NCBI GenBank assembly: GCA_036346375.1
Contig: CM070510.1
Location: 66,126,376-66,190,375, forward strand
DNA: 64,000 nt
Reading direction: 5' to 3'
DNA from: Guadua angustifolia
Lineage: Eukaryota > Streptophyta > Magnoliopsida > Poales > Poaceae
This document shows, piece by piece, positions 33,966 to 44,454 of the stretch (positions are counted from its first letter, which is position 1; each line of letters opens with the position of its first letter). Below the pieces are notes generated by a model. That model did not search any database, was not told where the DNA came from, and saw only the letters and a program-made list of their open reading frames with translations. The position numbers and the translations under genes are program-made.

Positions 33966-34133
33966 TACTCCCTCTGTTTTTGAATACATGTTATTTTAGC
34001 TTTCAAATTTCATTTCATAATTTTGAGATAACTTTTAACATTTTTTTTTCTTTTGTATACCCTTACCATTCGTGATTCCCACTGTTGAAGTGCAAAATCC
34101 TAAAACGTCATCTATTCAGAAACAGATGGAGTA
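33966..34133. mobile_element. Stowaway-type MITE (168 bp)
   Basis: TA-CTCCCTCTGTTTTTGAATA on the left pairs with TATTCAGAAACAGATGGAG-TA on the right. A short related end ('actccctctgtctaagc') recurs near 34289. Confidence 0.65.
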
Positions 34134-34955
34134 ATAATTAGGGATAATCTAGTTATTTTCGATGTCTTCTTTATGTACGTGCTAAAAAGAAATATGCCTT
34201 ATAAACTTGGATGGAGGGATAATTTAACAATCCGTCACTAGCAACGAGAAAGGTTTATCGGGCATGCACCGCTTCTGATCCAAATTACTCCCTCTGTCTA
34301 AGCTTATAAGTTGTAATTTCTTTTTAATATATAGACAAATTCCATGCATGCTCCAAAACGTCCTTCCATGAACGAAATTCCACGTGCATGCGCTTTCGAT
34401 CTATTCTCATGTTGGATAAATTAGTTAGTTGAAGCTCCATCGATCTAGCCGCCAAGTTTGATCGCATCGATAATGAGTGGCTGTACGTACGCACGGCCGG
34501 TCTTGCTGCGTACTTACGTGCAGCGAAGAGTAGACGCAAATTAAAGCCTCGTCTTGCCCGATCGATCGGGCACGTCATGCACACAGCAGGAGACGATTTT
34601 GACCAGCCGCCTCTCAGCTGACTTGACTTAATTGGCTACCGATCGAGAAGATTTTTTTTTCACGTGCGTCCGAAAATTTGCAAAAATCACAATCAATTTT
34701 CTCACCTTTCGATCAGACATGAGATTTGTGCTCAACATCATCTTCTTCTTCTCCGACCAGCAGGTGCGAGTTAGGGTTTAGATTCATCATGCCCCCCGCT
34801 TCAAAGGAAGCCAACGCGGCGAAGGCACGGTGGTTCAGTGAGGCGGCGGTCGCGCTGTCTCGGCCGAGAATAGTAGACGGGGACAGCTAGCTAGCGGGTC
34901 GACAAGAAGAACAAGACAAATGTAAGGGGGCAACACATATTTACTGATGATAATT

Positions 34956-35112
34956 TTTTTTTTGAAAGAGTAGCAAGAGAGTTGCTGCAAAATTCATTAA
35001 TAGGAAAGAAAAAAGGTTGGCCCCGTTTTTATGAGGGAAAAACCGGTCCCGAAAAAACCTCACAACTCACACAGACCTCACAACGCACACTGTTAACCGC
35101 CGGACAAATCTC
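34956..35112 (-). mobile_element. Short retroposon with 16 bp target duplication
   Basis: TTTACTGATGATAATT occurs perfectly at 34940-34955 and 35113-35128. The 157 bp between them starts with a T run (A tail on -) followed by 'gaaagagtagcaagagagttgctg', like the 3' ends of plant LINE-dependent copies. No coding. Confidence 0.75.
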
Positions 35113-35151
35113 TTTACTGATGATAATTAACTGTCGGAGACAAGGAAGAGG

Positions 35152-35388
35152 ATGGCGACAGAGTATTTCACTAGAGAGGAGGAAGAAGATGGCGACGGTG
35201 GCAGTCGAAGAGACGGGTTGGTGGAGGAGGAGGAGCTTGTTGAATCTCCCCTTGCGTGTATTCAGATTACCGAGTTTCTGAAACCTCTCTGCCATGCTGA
35301 TGTTGCTGTTCTGAAGTTCAATAGAACAAAAACGAAAACAGCAAACAACAACGGCAATACGGGAGAACTTCTTCAACGTCAAGCCTGA
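35152..35388 (+). CDS. Unrecognised small ORF (78 aa), doubtful
   Basis: An ORF starting MATEYFTREEEEDGDGG, acidic at the N-terminus and with 'ITEFLKPLCHADVAVLKFN' in the middle, follows the short retroposon. I cannot name a family. It overlaps a longer ORF on the opposite strand (35029-35529), and neither has a visible promoter. Listed only so the stretch is not left unexplained. Confidence 0.15.
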   Translation: MATEYFTREEEEDGDGGSRRDGLVEEEELVESPLACIQITEFLKPLCHADVAVLKFNRTKTKTANNNGNTGELLQRQA

Positions 35389-35935
35389 AGTTTGCTCGTG
35401 CAGACCTAGCGCTTCTCTGTTTCGTCGAAACAGCCACGCTTCAGAACACAGGGAATGGCAAAACAATACTGCAAACAAGTATTCTTTTGGTGCTGCAAAA
35501 TACTGTCTACAGCTTTTTTGTTTTCTCATCTATTACTTATATAGTTAGTGATTACAAAACATAATCTGAAATCAGTTATAGATATCAATCCAGACTGAAA
35601 AGACTTAACTAGACTCTAATTCAACCTTCAGACTTCCAGCCGAGACAGACTACTATTTAAAATCCGGCACTAAACTGACTCGGCAACCAGTACTATTCGG
35701 ACTCTGAACAGACCATGCATGTTTCAGGACTCTTCTTAAATCTTACCCTCATTCGGCAATACCGAATCCTGAAAGCAAAACAACGCAACAAACTGACAAT
35801 TCAAAACACCTCCGAACAGAGAACACTCTAAATATGTAGCACAAGATTATTCTCAACAGAGCTCGCTGGCACCGAAAGTGGCGGCGCAGAGGTGAGGGTG
35901 CCGCCCCTTAGCTTCCGGAAGTACGTGATCTATTA

Positions 35936-36260
35936 GGGCATGTACAAAGGTTGAGCCTGACTCAATCTCCTAGGCACTCCACGTCAGCAAGAGTCAGTTC
36001 GCATATAAATGGCTGTCTCTTTATTAAATGCCTAATAATTAATTTTCTGTATGTGCCTCTTTTACAGTAAGAGATGCTAGGGCCGGCTGGCTCTCCAACA
36101 GACGGCTCTAGCGTCGTTGTTTTTTGATTCCCGCGTCAAGAGTCGTTGTTTCACGAAACAACGTTGTTTCTCTCTCCTTCCCATCTCTTCCCTCTACGTC
36201 AGCTTTTCTGCTTATATAACAATTTTTAGGGTCAGTAATTAATACCCATTGTACATGCTC
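35936..36260. mobile_element. MITE upstream of the chitinase gene
   Basis: Inverted ends: 'gggcatgtacaaaggttg' at the left and '...acccattgtacatgctc' at the right. About 325 bp. It ends about 170 bp before the chitinase TATA box. Target duplication unclear. Confidence 0.55.
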
Positions 36261-36427
36261 TCACGAGCTAGCTTAGATAGGTCTCCAAATTTGGGCTAAT
36301 CGAGGTGTAATATATGGAGTACTTGCTAGTAGTAGTACATACTAGATGCACGATCCCAAGTTGGACACGTACTCGTATACTAGCCGCCGGCCGTCCCAAT
36401 ACGTACCCTAGCGGCCTAGCTAGCTGC

Positions 36428-36435
36428 TATAAAAA
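36428..36435 (+). promoter_or_regulatory. TATA box of the chitinase gene
   Basis: TATAAAAA, 105 bp upstream of the ATG at 36533. Confidence 0.7.
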
Positions 36436-36532
36436 GACATGCTCTCCCACCGCTTCTTGCACACTAGAGCAGCCAGCACTGCACTGCAGTAGCACACACT
36501 CGATCGCAAAAGCTTTGTACGTGCTCGGCACG

Positions 36533-37637
36533 ATGAGAGGAGCACTGGCAGTAGTGGCCATGCTGGCCACGGTCTTCGCCGCCTCCGCGCGCGCCGAGCA
36601 GTGCGGCTCACAGGCCGGCGGGGCTCTCTGCCCCAACAGCCTCTGCTGCAGCCGCTTCGGCTGGTGCGGCTCCACCGACCCATACTGCGGCGCCGGTTGC
36701 CAGAGCCAGTGCAGCGGAGGCGGACCCGCGCCGGTCCCCCCAACGCCACCCAGCGGAGGCGGAGGCGGAGGCGGCGTCGCATCCATCGTGTCGCGGTCGC
36801 TCTTCGAGCAGATGCTCCTGCACCGCAACGACGCGGCATGTCAGGCCAAGGGCTTTTACACGTACGACGCCTTCATCGCCGCCGCCAACTCTTTCGGCGG
36901 CTTCGGCACCACCGGCGACGCGGACACCAAGAAGAGGGAGATCGCCGCCTTCCTCGCGCAGACGTCCCACGAGACCACTGGCGGCTGGGCCACGGCGCCA
37001 GACGGCCCCTACTCGTGGGGCTACTGCTTCAAGCAGGAGAACGGCGCCACCTCCGACTACTGCCAGCAGAGCGCGCAGTGGCCGTGCGCCCCGAACAAGA
37101 AGTACTACGGCCGCGGACCCATCCAAATCTCCTAGTACGTCATCGATCATGCATTTTAATTTGTTCTTTAAACTCACGATTCATGAATGCAATTTTTTTT
37201 TTAAAAAAATTATACTTGAATTCGTATCAAATGAACTCTCTCTCTATATATATTTGAGAGCATGCAGCAACTACAATTACGGTCCGGCGGGGCAGGCCAT
37301 CGGTGTGGACCTCCTCAACAACCCGGACCTGGTGGCGACGGACCCGACGGTGTCCTTCAAGACGGCGATCTGGTTTTGGATGACGCCGCAGTCGCCCAAG
37401 CCATCGTGCCACGCGGTGATCACCGGCCAGTGGAGCCCCTCGGGCGCGGACCAGGCGGCGGGGAGGGTGCCCGGGTACGGCGTCATCACCAACATCATCA
37501 ACGGCGGGCTCGAGTGCGGCCACGGGGCGGACAACCGCGTCGCCGACCGGATCGGCTTCTACAAGCGCTACTGCGACATCCTCGGTGTCAGCTACGGCGC
37601 CAACATCGACTGCTACAACCAGAGGCCCTTTGGTTAA
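36533..37637 (+). CDS. Class I endochitinase (hevein domain + GH19), two exons
   Basis: Hydrolyses beta-1,4 links in chitin; an extracellular or vacuolar pathogenesis-related (PR-3) enzyme. Exons 36533-37134 and 37268-37637, with a GT-AG intron splitting the Tyr of 'GRGPIQIS-YNYNYGPAG'; product 323 aa. In order: signal peptide (MRGALAVVAMLATVFAASARA), hevein chitin-binding domain (EQCGSQAGG..., all eight Cys present), Pro/Gly-rich hinge (PTPPSGGGGGGG), then the GH19 catalytic domain with 'AFLAQTSHETTGGW' (catalytic Glu in SHETTGG), 'GYCFKQENG' and 'NIINGGLECG'. It ends '...IDCYNQRPFG' without a C-terminal vacuolar propeptide, suggesting secretion. Start chosen because it opens the signal peptide and follows the TATA box at usual distance. 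Very similar to rice class I Cht proteins as I recall them. Confidence 0.95.
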
Positions 37638-37685
37638 TCATTTTTTCCCTTTTTTGCCATCGATCGATCGATCGTGCACGTACAC

Positions 37686-37691
37686 AATAAA
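37686..37691 (+). terminator. Candidate poly(A) signal of the chitinase gene
   Basis: AATAAA about 50 bp after the stop codon; a second AATAAA-like site lies near 37798. Confidence 0.45.
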
Positions 37692-39334
37692 TAAGAAGTG
37701 CTCGTACGCACGTACGTACTACAGATGAATAAATTGATGGGATCAAGAAAATGTAATGCGAGACCCATACAAAAAAATGTACTGTCATGTGTTATCGAAT
37801 AAAATAGCATCGATCAATATTACATCCATGCTCGCATGTTTCCAGACTTAAACATATCGCTGTACAAATGACGTTCTCGAAAATATTGATTTTCAAATGC
37901 AAACAAGTTAGTGCAGTGACCAACATGCATATTCTCATGACTTGAGGCAGTATACAACGCTGCTACGTACGGCAAGTTTACTTGTAATCCCATCCGACCG
38001 ATTAAGCACGTCAATTGATTACTTTTAACTCTTTTTTTTTCTGAGAACATGTGGGAGATCCGCACATCGATCATGCATTTCCATTAAGAAGGAACAGATG
38101 TGAGCTACAACTAATACAGCTGATCTGTTCCACTCCGCAGCTTTAGAGATGTACTATACAATAAGATGACATGAACCATGCATCTATTAATTGCATGCAC
38201 TTTAGTGAGTTAATCGGAAACCGTTCAAGATAACTGATCAGTAAAAGTTAAAATTAAAGCACGGGACGATCGAATTCTATCGACATGAGTTACGAGAGAT
38301 GACGTCTGTAACTAGGTAGGAATAGATGAGACCCGATCGAGTGGTGGATCAAAGTGTGCGCGATAGATAGATAGATAGATACTTGCATTTTTTTTAATAT
38401 ATATGCATGGCATGCACCATATCGATCTTGGTAAAAAGAAGCTTCTAAAGTTCGGCCGCGCTGCACAGGACGCATCGTGCATGCATGGTTTGGCCAGTGG
38501 AAATTAAGGGGCAAAGTAGCTGCTAGTGGTACATCAAATTAATGAATGATAAGATGCTTGGAATTCCAGCGGCGGAGACAAAATTAAGTTGGGAACTTGG
38601 CACTGGGACACCCACGTACTGGTACTGTCGATCGCCACAGTGTGTCATATTTATTCACAATTAACTGTGTGTCTAGTGGAAAAATATAAGCCCGTGGTTC
38701 ATTAATTAGGCTATTTATAAGCCTTCATAAATATTTTCTAGCATATGCAATATTGCAGCGAATCGGATGGGTCGTGTATATATGTGTAGGCATGTAGTGT
38801 AGCGTGAGCGGAGTGTGCATGCGTCCGTCTCTTCTCCAAAAGAAGTCGGACTTGGACATCCATGTACGTACACCAACTAGCTAGCTAGCAGGATATGTAT
38901 GACCGGAGTGTGTACGTACTTACAGACAGACGAACGGGTGATGTGTATATATCTCACCGCACAATGCGGCAGGCAGGAGCAGAAAGTCTTGAACAATTCC
39001 GGTTCCGTTCTCCACAAAGTGGAAATTAACTGGAAGCAAGCTAGCTAGCTCAAGGAGAGGAGAATTCTGCATACGTACATATGCATGTCCTTGTCCAACA
39101 GGCAGACAAAGATCGAAGATTAAGGAGCCAAGAATTCTACGTGGCTTGGACCGTGATAGCTAAGCTAGATCGACGTACCGATATACATCATTCGTGCATA
39201 TCGTTGCAAAGACGATTTGTTTGCCAGTATGGAGTTAGCTAGTATAATATTAATTTGAGCGCGTACGCCGCCCCAGCTCGTTTTGTAGTATGTATGCGAT
39301 CAACATCACGTACTGCATGCCCCTATCCCGGTCT
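37692..39334. other. Intergenic, no gene recognised
   Basis: Contains a short GATA microsatellite near 38365 and scattered ACGTAC/GCATGC palindromes. Nothing else supported. Confidence 0.4.
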
Positions 39335-39344
39335 ATATCCTATC

Positions 39345-39950
39345 GAAATTTTTTTTTAATAATATTATTTTATTTCAAAATTGCGACATTAATACTCGTA
39401 TTAAAAAAATTGCAGAAATAATATCCGGTCGCCAAACGATTTGGCAACAATAGTGTAGTCGCCAAACGGTTTGGCGATAATAGGTTAATCCTGCCGTTTA
39501 AATGCAAATAACCGAGATGACCCAATAGTCGCCAAATGGTTTGGCGATTACTGTAGCTATAGTAATCGCCAAACCGTTTGGCGATAATAGTAAAACACCC
39601 GTAATTTTTTACTCTGAATTCCGATTTAGGTGATCTTGGACTCTATGTGAAGCTTATGAAGAGATCTTCGCATAGAGTCCAAGATCACCTAAATCTGAGT
39701 TCGGAGAAAAAAGTTACGGGTGTTTTACTATTGTCGCCAAACGGTTTGGTGATTACTGTAGCTACAGTATTGGGTCATCTCGGTTATTTACATTTAAACG
39801 GCAGGATTAACCTATTGTCGCCAAACCGTTTGGCGACAATAGTATAATCGCCAAACGATTTGGCGACCGGATATTATTTCTGCAATTTTTTTAATGCGAG
39901 TATTAATATCGTAATTTCTAAAAAAAATAATATTATTTTAAAAAAAAATC
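39345..39950. mobile_element. Foldback (nearly full palindrome) MULE-like element with 10 bp target duplication
   Basis: The 606 bp element starts 'gaaattttttttta' and ends 'taaaaaaaaatc', flanked by perfect repeats ATATCCTATC at 39335-39344 and 39951-39960. Its two halves are inverted copies up to a short loop near 39647 ('ctctatgtgaagcttatgaa'). Each arm holds several 'gtcgccaaacggtttggcga' units that are themselves near-palindromic. The subterminal 'cgcc...ggcga' pattern and terminal 'gaaattttttt' resemble the two larger MULEs in this window. Confidence 0.75.
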
Positions 39951-40642
39951 ATATCCTATCCTTCATAGGCGCTTTTTATCCAACGGCCTATACATGCGGC
40001 TGATTAAGTTGAAGTCCCGGCCATCATTGGATCTCGATCTTTTCTTACCAATATTTACTTCTACATCAATTAATATTGGGTACGGGCTATATATCTTCAT
40101 CTTTTTTTGCTTATCATTTTAGATATCGGCACGTTCTCTAATAATTATTTTTGACTGTTACTGTTTCTAGTTATGTATTAGCAGAAATTATTAAAAGTAT
40201 AATTATACGAAAGTAATTTTAAAGACGACCCAAATGTTTTTGTGTACTTAGAGATCAAAATTTTAAAACGTGTTCTCTGAAAGAGATCGAAGTGAGGTAG
40301 TGGTACCTGGCCTACACGGCGCCCTCAGCTCGTCGTGTGGTCTATGATGGATGTATGTGCTCACTCAGTACCCTATCTTGCACGGCAGGGAAGAGAAGCT
40401 AGGGGAACGAATGGGAATATGCATGGATGCATGTATCCATATGACTGTTACGCTAGCAGCTGGTCGATCGATCTGTTACTCACTTATCCAGTCAACCGAA
40501 CGAACTGCGCACGTACGTAGAATAATCGATCTTGCGAGCGATGGCCCGGCCGGCCGGGTACCCAGCTGCGGCGGCGATAACCACAGAGGGATGGACCAAT
40601 ATACGTTCCAACGTACGTTTTATCGCCGATGTTCAGAAGTAA

Positions 40643-41825
40643 CTAGAAAAATTTTCGCGGCGTAACACGTCGCGCGTGTCATTTTTTCGTAAAAAAAAAA
40701 TTTTTTTTGGCGGCGCTTTATTTTTAAAATCGTCGAAATGATGAGCGAAACGGCTGAAAGAACACAAAATTTTTCGCGGCGTAACACGCCGCGCGCGTCG
40801 TTTTTTCGTACAAAAATTTCTTTTTTTTTCGGCGGCATTTTATTCTCTAAATCGTCGAAATAATGAGCGAAACGGGGGAAAAAATAAAGAGATAGAATTG
40901 TAGAAATATTTCTTTTGATGAATTATTTGGAAAATATTAGAGACCGAGCTGAAAAAACGCGGTAGGGAAAAAGTCTAGAGGGAAAAAGGCGAAAAATTAT
41001 TAGAGATGACAACCTTCTTTTGTCGAGTTTAACACTCTATGTGTTCACTGAGTAATAATACATGTTTTAAAAAATATCAGAGATCGTTTTTTCGTAGAAT
41101 TTTTTTTTCGGCGGCGTTTTATCTTTTAAATCGTCGAAATGATGAGTAAACTATTTGAAAGAACACAAATTTGTTCATGGCGTAATACCTTGTATATGTC
41201 GTTCCGTGAAAAAAATTCTTTTTTTTCGACGGCGTTTTATCTTTTAAATCGTCGAAATAATGAGCGAAACGGGGGAAAAAATAGAGAGCTAAAGTTGTAG
41301 AAACATCTCTTTCGCCGAATTATTTGGGAAATATTGGACACAAAGCTGGAAAACCGCGGTGGGGAAAAAGTCTAGAGGGAAAATGGCAAAATATTATTAG
41401 AGACGATAACATTCTTTTGTCGAGTCTAAAATTCTACGCGTTCACCGAGTAATAATACATGTTTTAAAAAATATCAGAGATCGAGATGGGAAAAAAATCT
41501 AAAGATAGAGCTGCACAAATATTTCTGGCGACGAAAACTTTTTTTTTCCCGGGAAAAACGGAGAAAGAACCTAGACGTAAGGAGCAAAGACCTATTTGGG
41601 AAAAACGGAGAAAGGACCTAGACGTAAGGAGCAAAAACCTGTTTGTTACGTTTTTGGACCTGTCCGCTATCCTTAAAAATTAGAAAAGAGCTTGTTCGTG
41701 ATTTGAATTTAACGAGAGATTTTTTCCGTAAAATGGCGCACGAGGAACCCAAACATGGTTTTAGGGAAAAATATCTTCCCCTCACAAAAAATCGTGAAGA
41801 ATCTATTCGTAATTTATAAAAGAAT
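40643..41825 (-). mobile_element. Non-autonomous Helitron-like element, copy 3 (5'-truncated)
   Basis: On -, the 3' end shows a hairpin around 'gcgacgtgttacgccgc' then CTAG (40646-40643) followed by T. The body repeats the 'ttttcgcggcgtaacacgccgcg...tcgtcgaaataatgagcgaaacgg' unit at least three times and shares 'gggaaaaacggagaaagga' and 'aagaatctattcgtaat' with copy 2. Homology to copy 2 stops near 41825, so the 5' portion is missing. A 49 bp tandem duplication ('gggaaaaacggagaaag...') lies at about 41552-41640. Confidence 0.5.
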
Positions 41826-42340
41826 CAAAATGTAAAAAACAATTTTGAGCCGAGCCGGGCGGCTAGCTATGCTCAAAAGATCCTGGAGGGACGTTTCTTC
41901 CAAGTATAGAAATGGTAGTATATTAAAAAAACATTAAAACAAATCAAAACGTGCCAGCTCCTTGAACCATGCATGCAAAGCCTAGCAGCGAAAGCTATTA
42001 AAAAATATTAGTGGAACATGTCAAGACAAATAGTTGAACAAAGTGGAAAAGATTTAAAAAAATAAATGGTGTTAAAAATGTCTTGTGGGGAAAAAAAATC
42101 CACCATAGAATCCAAAAGAACAACGTGCAACACTGCAACTAAATGAGAAAAAAAAAAGAAATAACAAAAAAAGAAGGAAGCATCTGCTGTTGCTTCTTGG
42201 GCTGTGCTAGCGAGGCCCCATTGCAGCGGCTGACAAACCTCAACCACGGGCTTCCAACTGTGGGCCGGGCCGCCCTCTACTTCACGGTCGAGTCGTACGC
42301 CAAACTGACGCTTCCTAGAGTAGTTCCGTTCCTCTTTCGC
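41826..42340. other. Intergenic, no gene recognised
   Basis: A-rich remnant sequence then a GC-richer block (42180-42340) without a recognised domain. Confidence 0.35.
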
Positions 42341-42349
42341 GATCCCAAC

Positions 42350-43724
42350 CAGGGTTAAAAATTTCGCCGAAATTTCGCTCGGATTTTGGGACAGGGCGAG
42401 ATTTGAACTACCGGCCGAATTTAAAATTTTTTTAAAAAATTTGAATTTACTACAGTAATTTCGAGAATTTCAGAGAAATTTCGGGTTTTGAAACCGGATT
42501 TTGATGTTTTAGGGCTGGATTTGACCGGAATTAGTCCAATAACCCCTAAAAAAGTCATCTTATATGAAAATTTATTGAAAAACTAATTTTTTAAGTTATT
42601 TTAAAATTTGAGCAGAAATCTTGTCAGATTTTTATAAAATTGTACAAACTTGATAATGATCTAAAAATTTATGGTATCATACATAGTAGTGTAGGATCAT
42701 ATAGAAAAAATTTCAAAATAATTAAATTTCATTTGTTATCTTTAAAAATCAAAAAAAAATAGACATAATTGGGACAATAAACTTGTTAGATTTTTCTAAA
42801 TTTTCTCGAGTGTGATCATGATATAAAATTTTATGACAGATTAAGAATTTCCTCAGTACTATTATATAATTTTTTTAAAAATTTAACCTTTTCTGTTTGA
42901 TCAATAAAATTTATAAAACCATTGAACTTCATTTGTTATACTATATTGCAAAAAACAAAAGAGAAAGAACATAAATGTTACTATGCCTTGTAAGAATTTT
43001 ATAAATTCACTGGAGTGTGATCATGATTCAAAATTTTTATGAGATCTTAAACGCTTCCTTATCACTCTTCTGTAAAAGTTTCACAAATTTTAAACCTTCT
43101 TTTATCGCTAAAGCAAATCTATGTATTGATTATCAGGCTTTTATCAGCACGTAGCACTGTCAGAATTTTTGGAACTTCTTTAAACATGATAATCATATGA
43201 AACTTTTATAAAAATATTAGTGATACATCAGGACCTTCCACAAAAATTTCAAAAATTTTCCGACGTGGTTTGAACTATTTTTCATTCCATTCAAATTTAC
43301 CGGTAAGGCTTTTATCAGGATAGTAGCACTATCCGAATTTTTAAAAATTCTTGAATCTTTATCACCATCCGAAAATTTTATTGAAACATTAGTAATTCAT
43401 CATAATCATGCACAAAAAATTTCAAAATTTTCTAACATTGTTTGTACCATTTTTCATCCGGTTCAAACTTGCCGGTCAACGTTTCATCTGGATAGTACCA
43501 ATGTTTGAATTTTTAAAAATTTCATAGACCTGATAATCACCTAAAAATTTTATGATAACATCTTTGATGTGTCAGGAACCTTCAAAAAAATTCTAAAATT
43601 TTTCAACATCGTTTGAACTATTTTTTTATCAGTGCAATTTCGACGAAATTTCAGGAATTTCGGCTAAAATTTCAGGTATTTCGACCATGAGTGAAATTTT
43701 ATTTAAATCGAAATTTTGTTCCTG
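42350..43724. mobile_element. Non-autonomous DNA transposon (1.4 kb) with 9 bp target duplication
   Basis: GATCCCAAC occurs at 42341-42349 and 43725-43733. The element begins 'cagggttaaaaatttcg' and ends 'cgaaattttgttcctg', giving short inverted ends CAGG...AAATTTCG. The interior is AT-rich and built from about 180 bp units containing 'gtttgaactatttttcat', 'gccggt', 'tagtacc/tagcac' and 'gaatttttaaaaat'. Nine-bp duplication suggests a Mutator-like mobiliser, while the CAGG end is hAT-like; superfamily unresolved. Confidence 0.55.
43140..43630. repeat. Tandem units of about 180 bp
   Basis: At least three diverged copies, recognisable by 'cgtggtttgaactatttttcat', 'cattgtttgtaccatttttcat' and 'catcgtttgaactattttttta' at about 43263, 43436 and 43608. 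Confidence 0.55.
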
Positions 43725-43733
43725 GATCCCAAC

Positions 43734-44454
43734 TGTACTATTTTTCAGCCACAACTCACGAGGGTACGTCGTTACAGACTAGTCAGTCATCTTTCCTTGT
43801 TCACAGCCCTCTTTATTTTGTTTGATTGATTGTCAGTTTGTCACTAGCTACTAGCCTAGTAGTACTGCCGGTTTGATCGATTCAAAGTGTTCGATCATCG
43901 TCACCTACTCCCTCCTTCAATTCGTGCATACGGTAAATATCAAGCCAGCCAGTCGTTGCACAAATAATTAACTTCGTACGTATATATATATGGCCACATA
44001 TTGAATTCAATATTGAGCTCTCACTCCATCTTAAAATCACAAGAAAACAACATATATAGTACTGTACAGAGTGACAAATAATTCACTGGCTAGCTATGTA
44101 GCTCTCCATGCATCGATCTGGTGCACGGCGAATTGAAGCTGCTGACTCCGGCAGCCGGAACTGAACTTGCATGGACGGGAACTAACAATTTAATTTCTTG
44201 TGTATTCGTTCTGCTCATGCGTAACTAGCCAGCCAGCCAGCTAAACTCAAAACTTGTACCAATTCAACTAATTAAAAGCAGACATGCATGCATGCATGTC
44301 TTATATATATACGGGTGGTGCGATGGATATCCATATATATTAATTAATTGTCCATGTGTGTAAGATGATCTTAGTGCCTAGCTGATTGATTTGCTTCCTC
44401 TACCTACAAGTTCGATCGATCCCTCTATTTTGGAGGTATTAATTAATTTTTCTT
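43734..44454. other. Intergenic; 3' flank of the NAC gene
   Basis: No gene. AT-rich, with GCATGC repeats near 44285. The 3' UTR of the NAC gene presumably lies in the right part. Confidence 0.45.

Noticed and set aside
35029..35529. 166-codon ORF on -
   Set aside because: Crosses a 16 bp target duplication and a retroposon, so it cannot be an old conserved gene; no domain recognised.
36601..37257. 218-codon Arg-rich ORF on + overlapping the chitinase
   Set aside because: Out-of-frame shadow of the GC-rich chitinase exon, reading into the intron.
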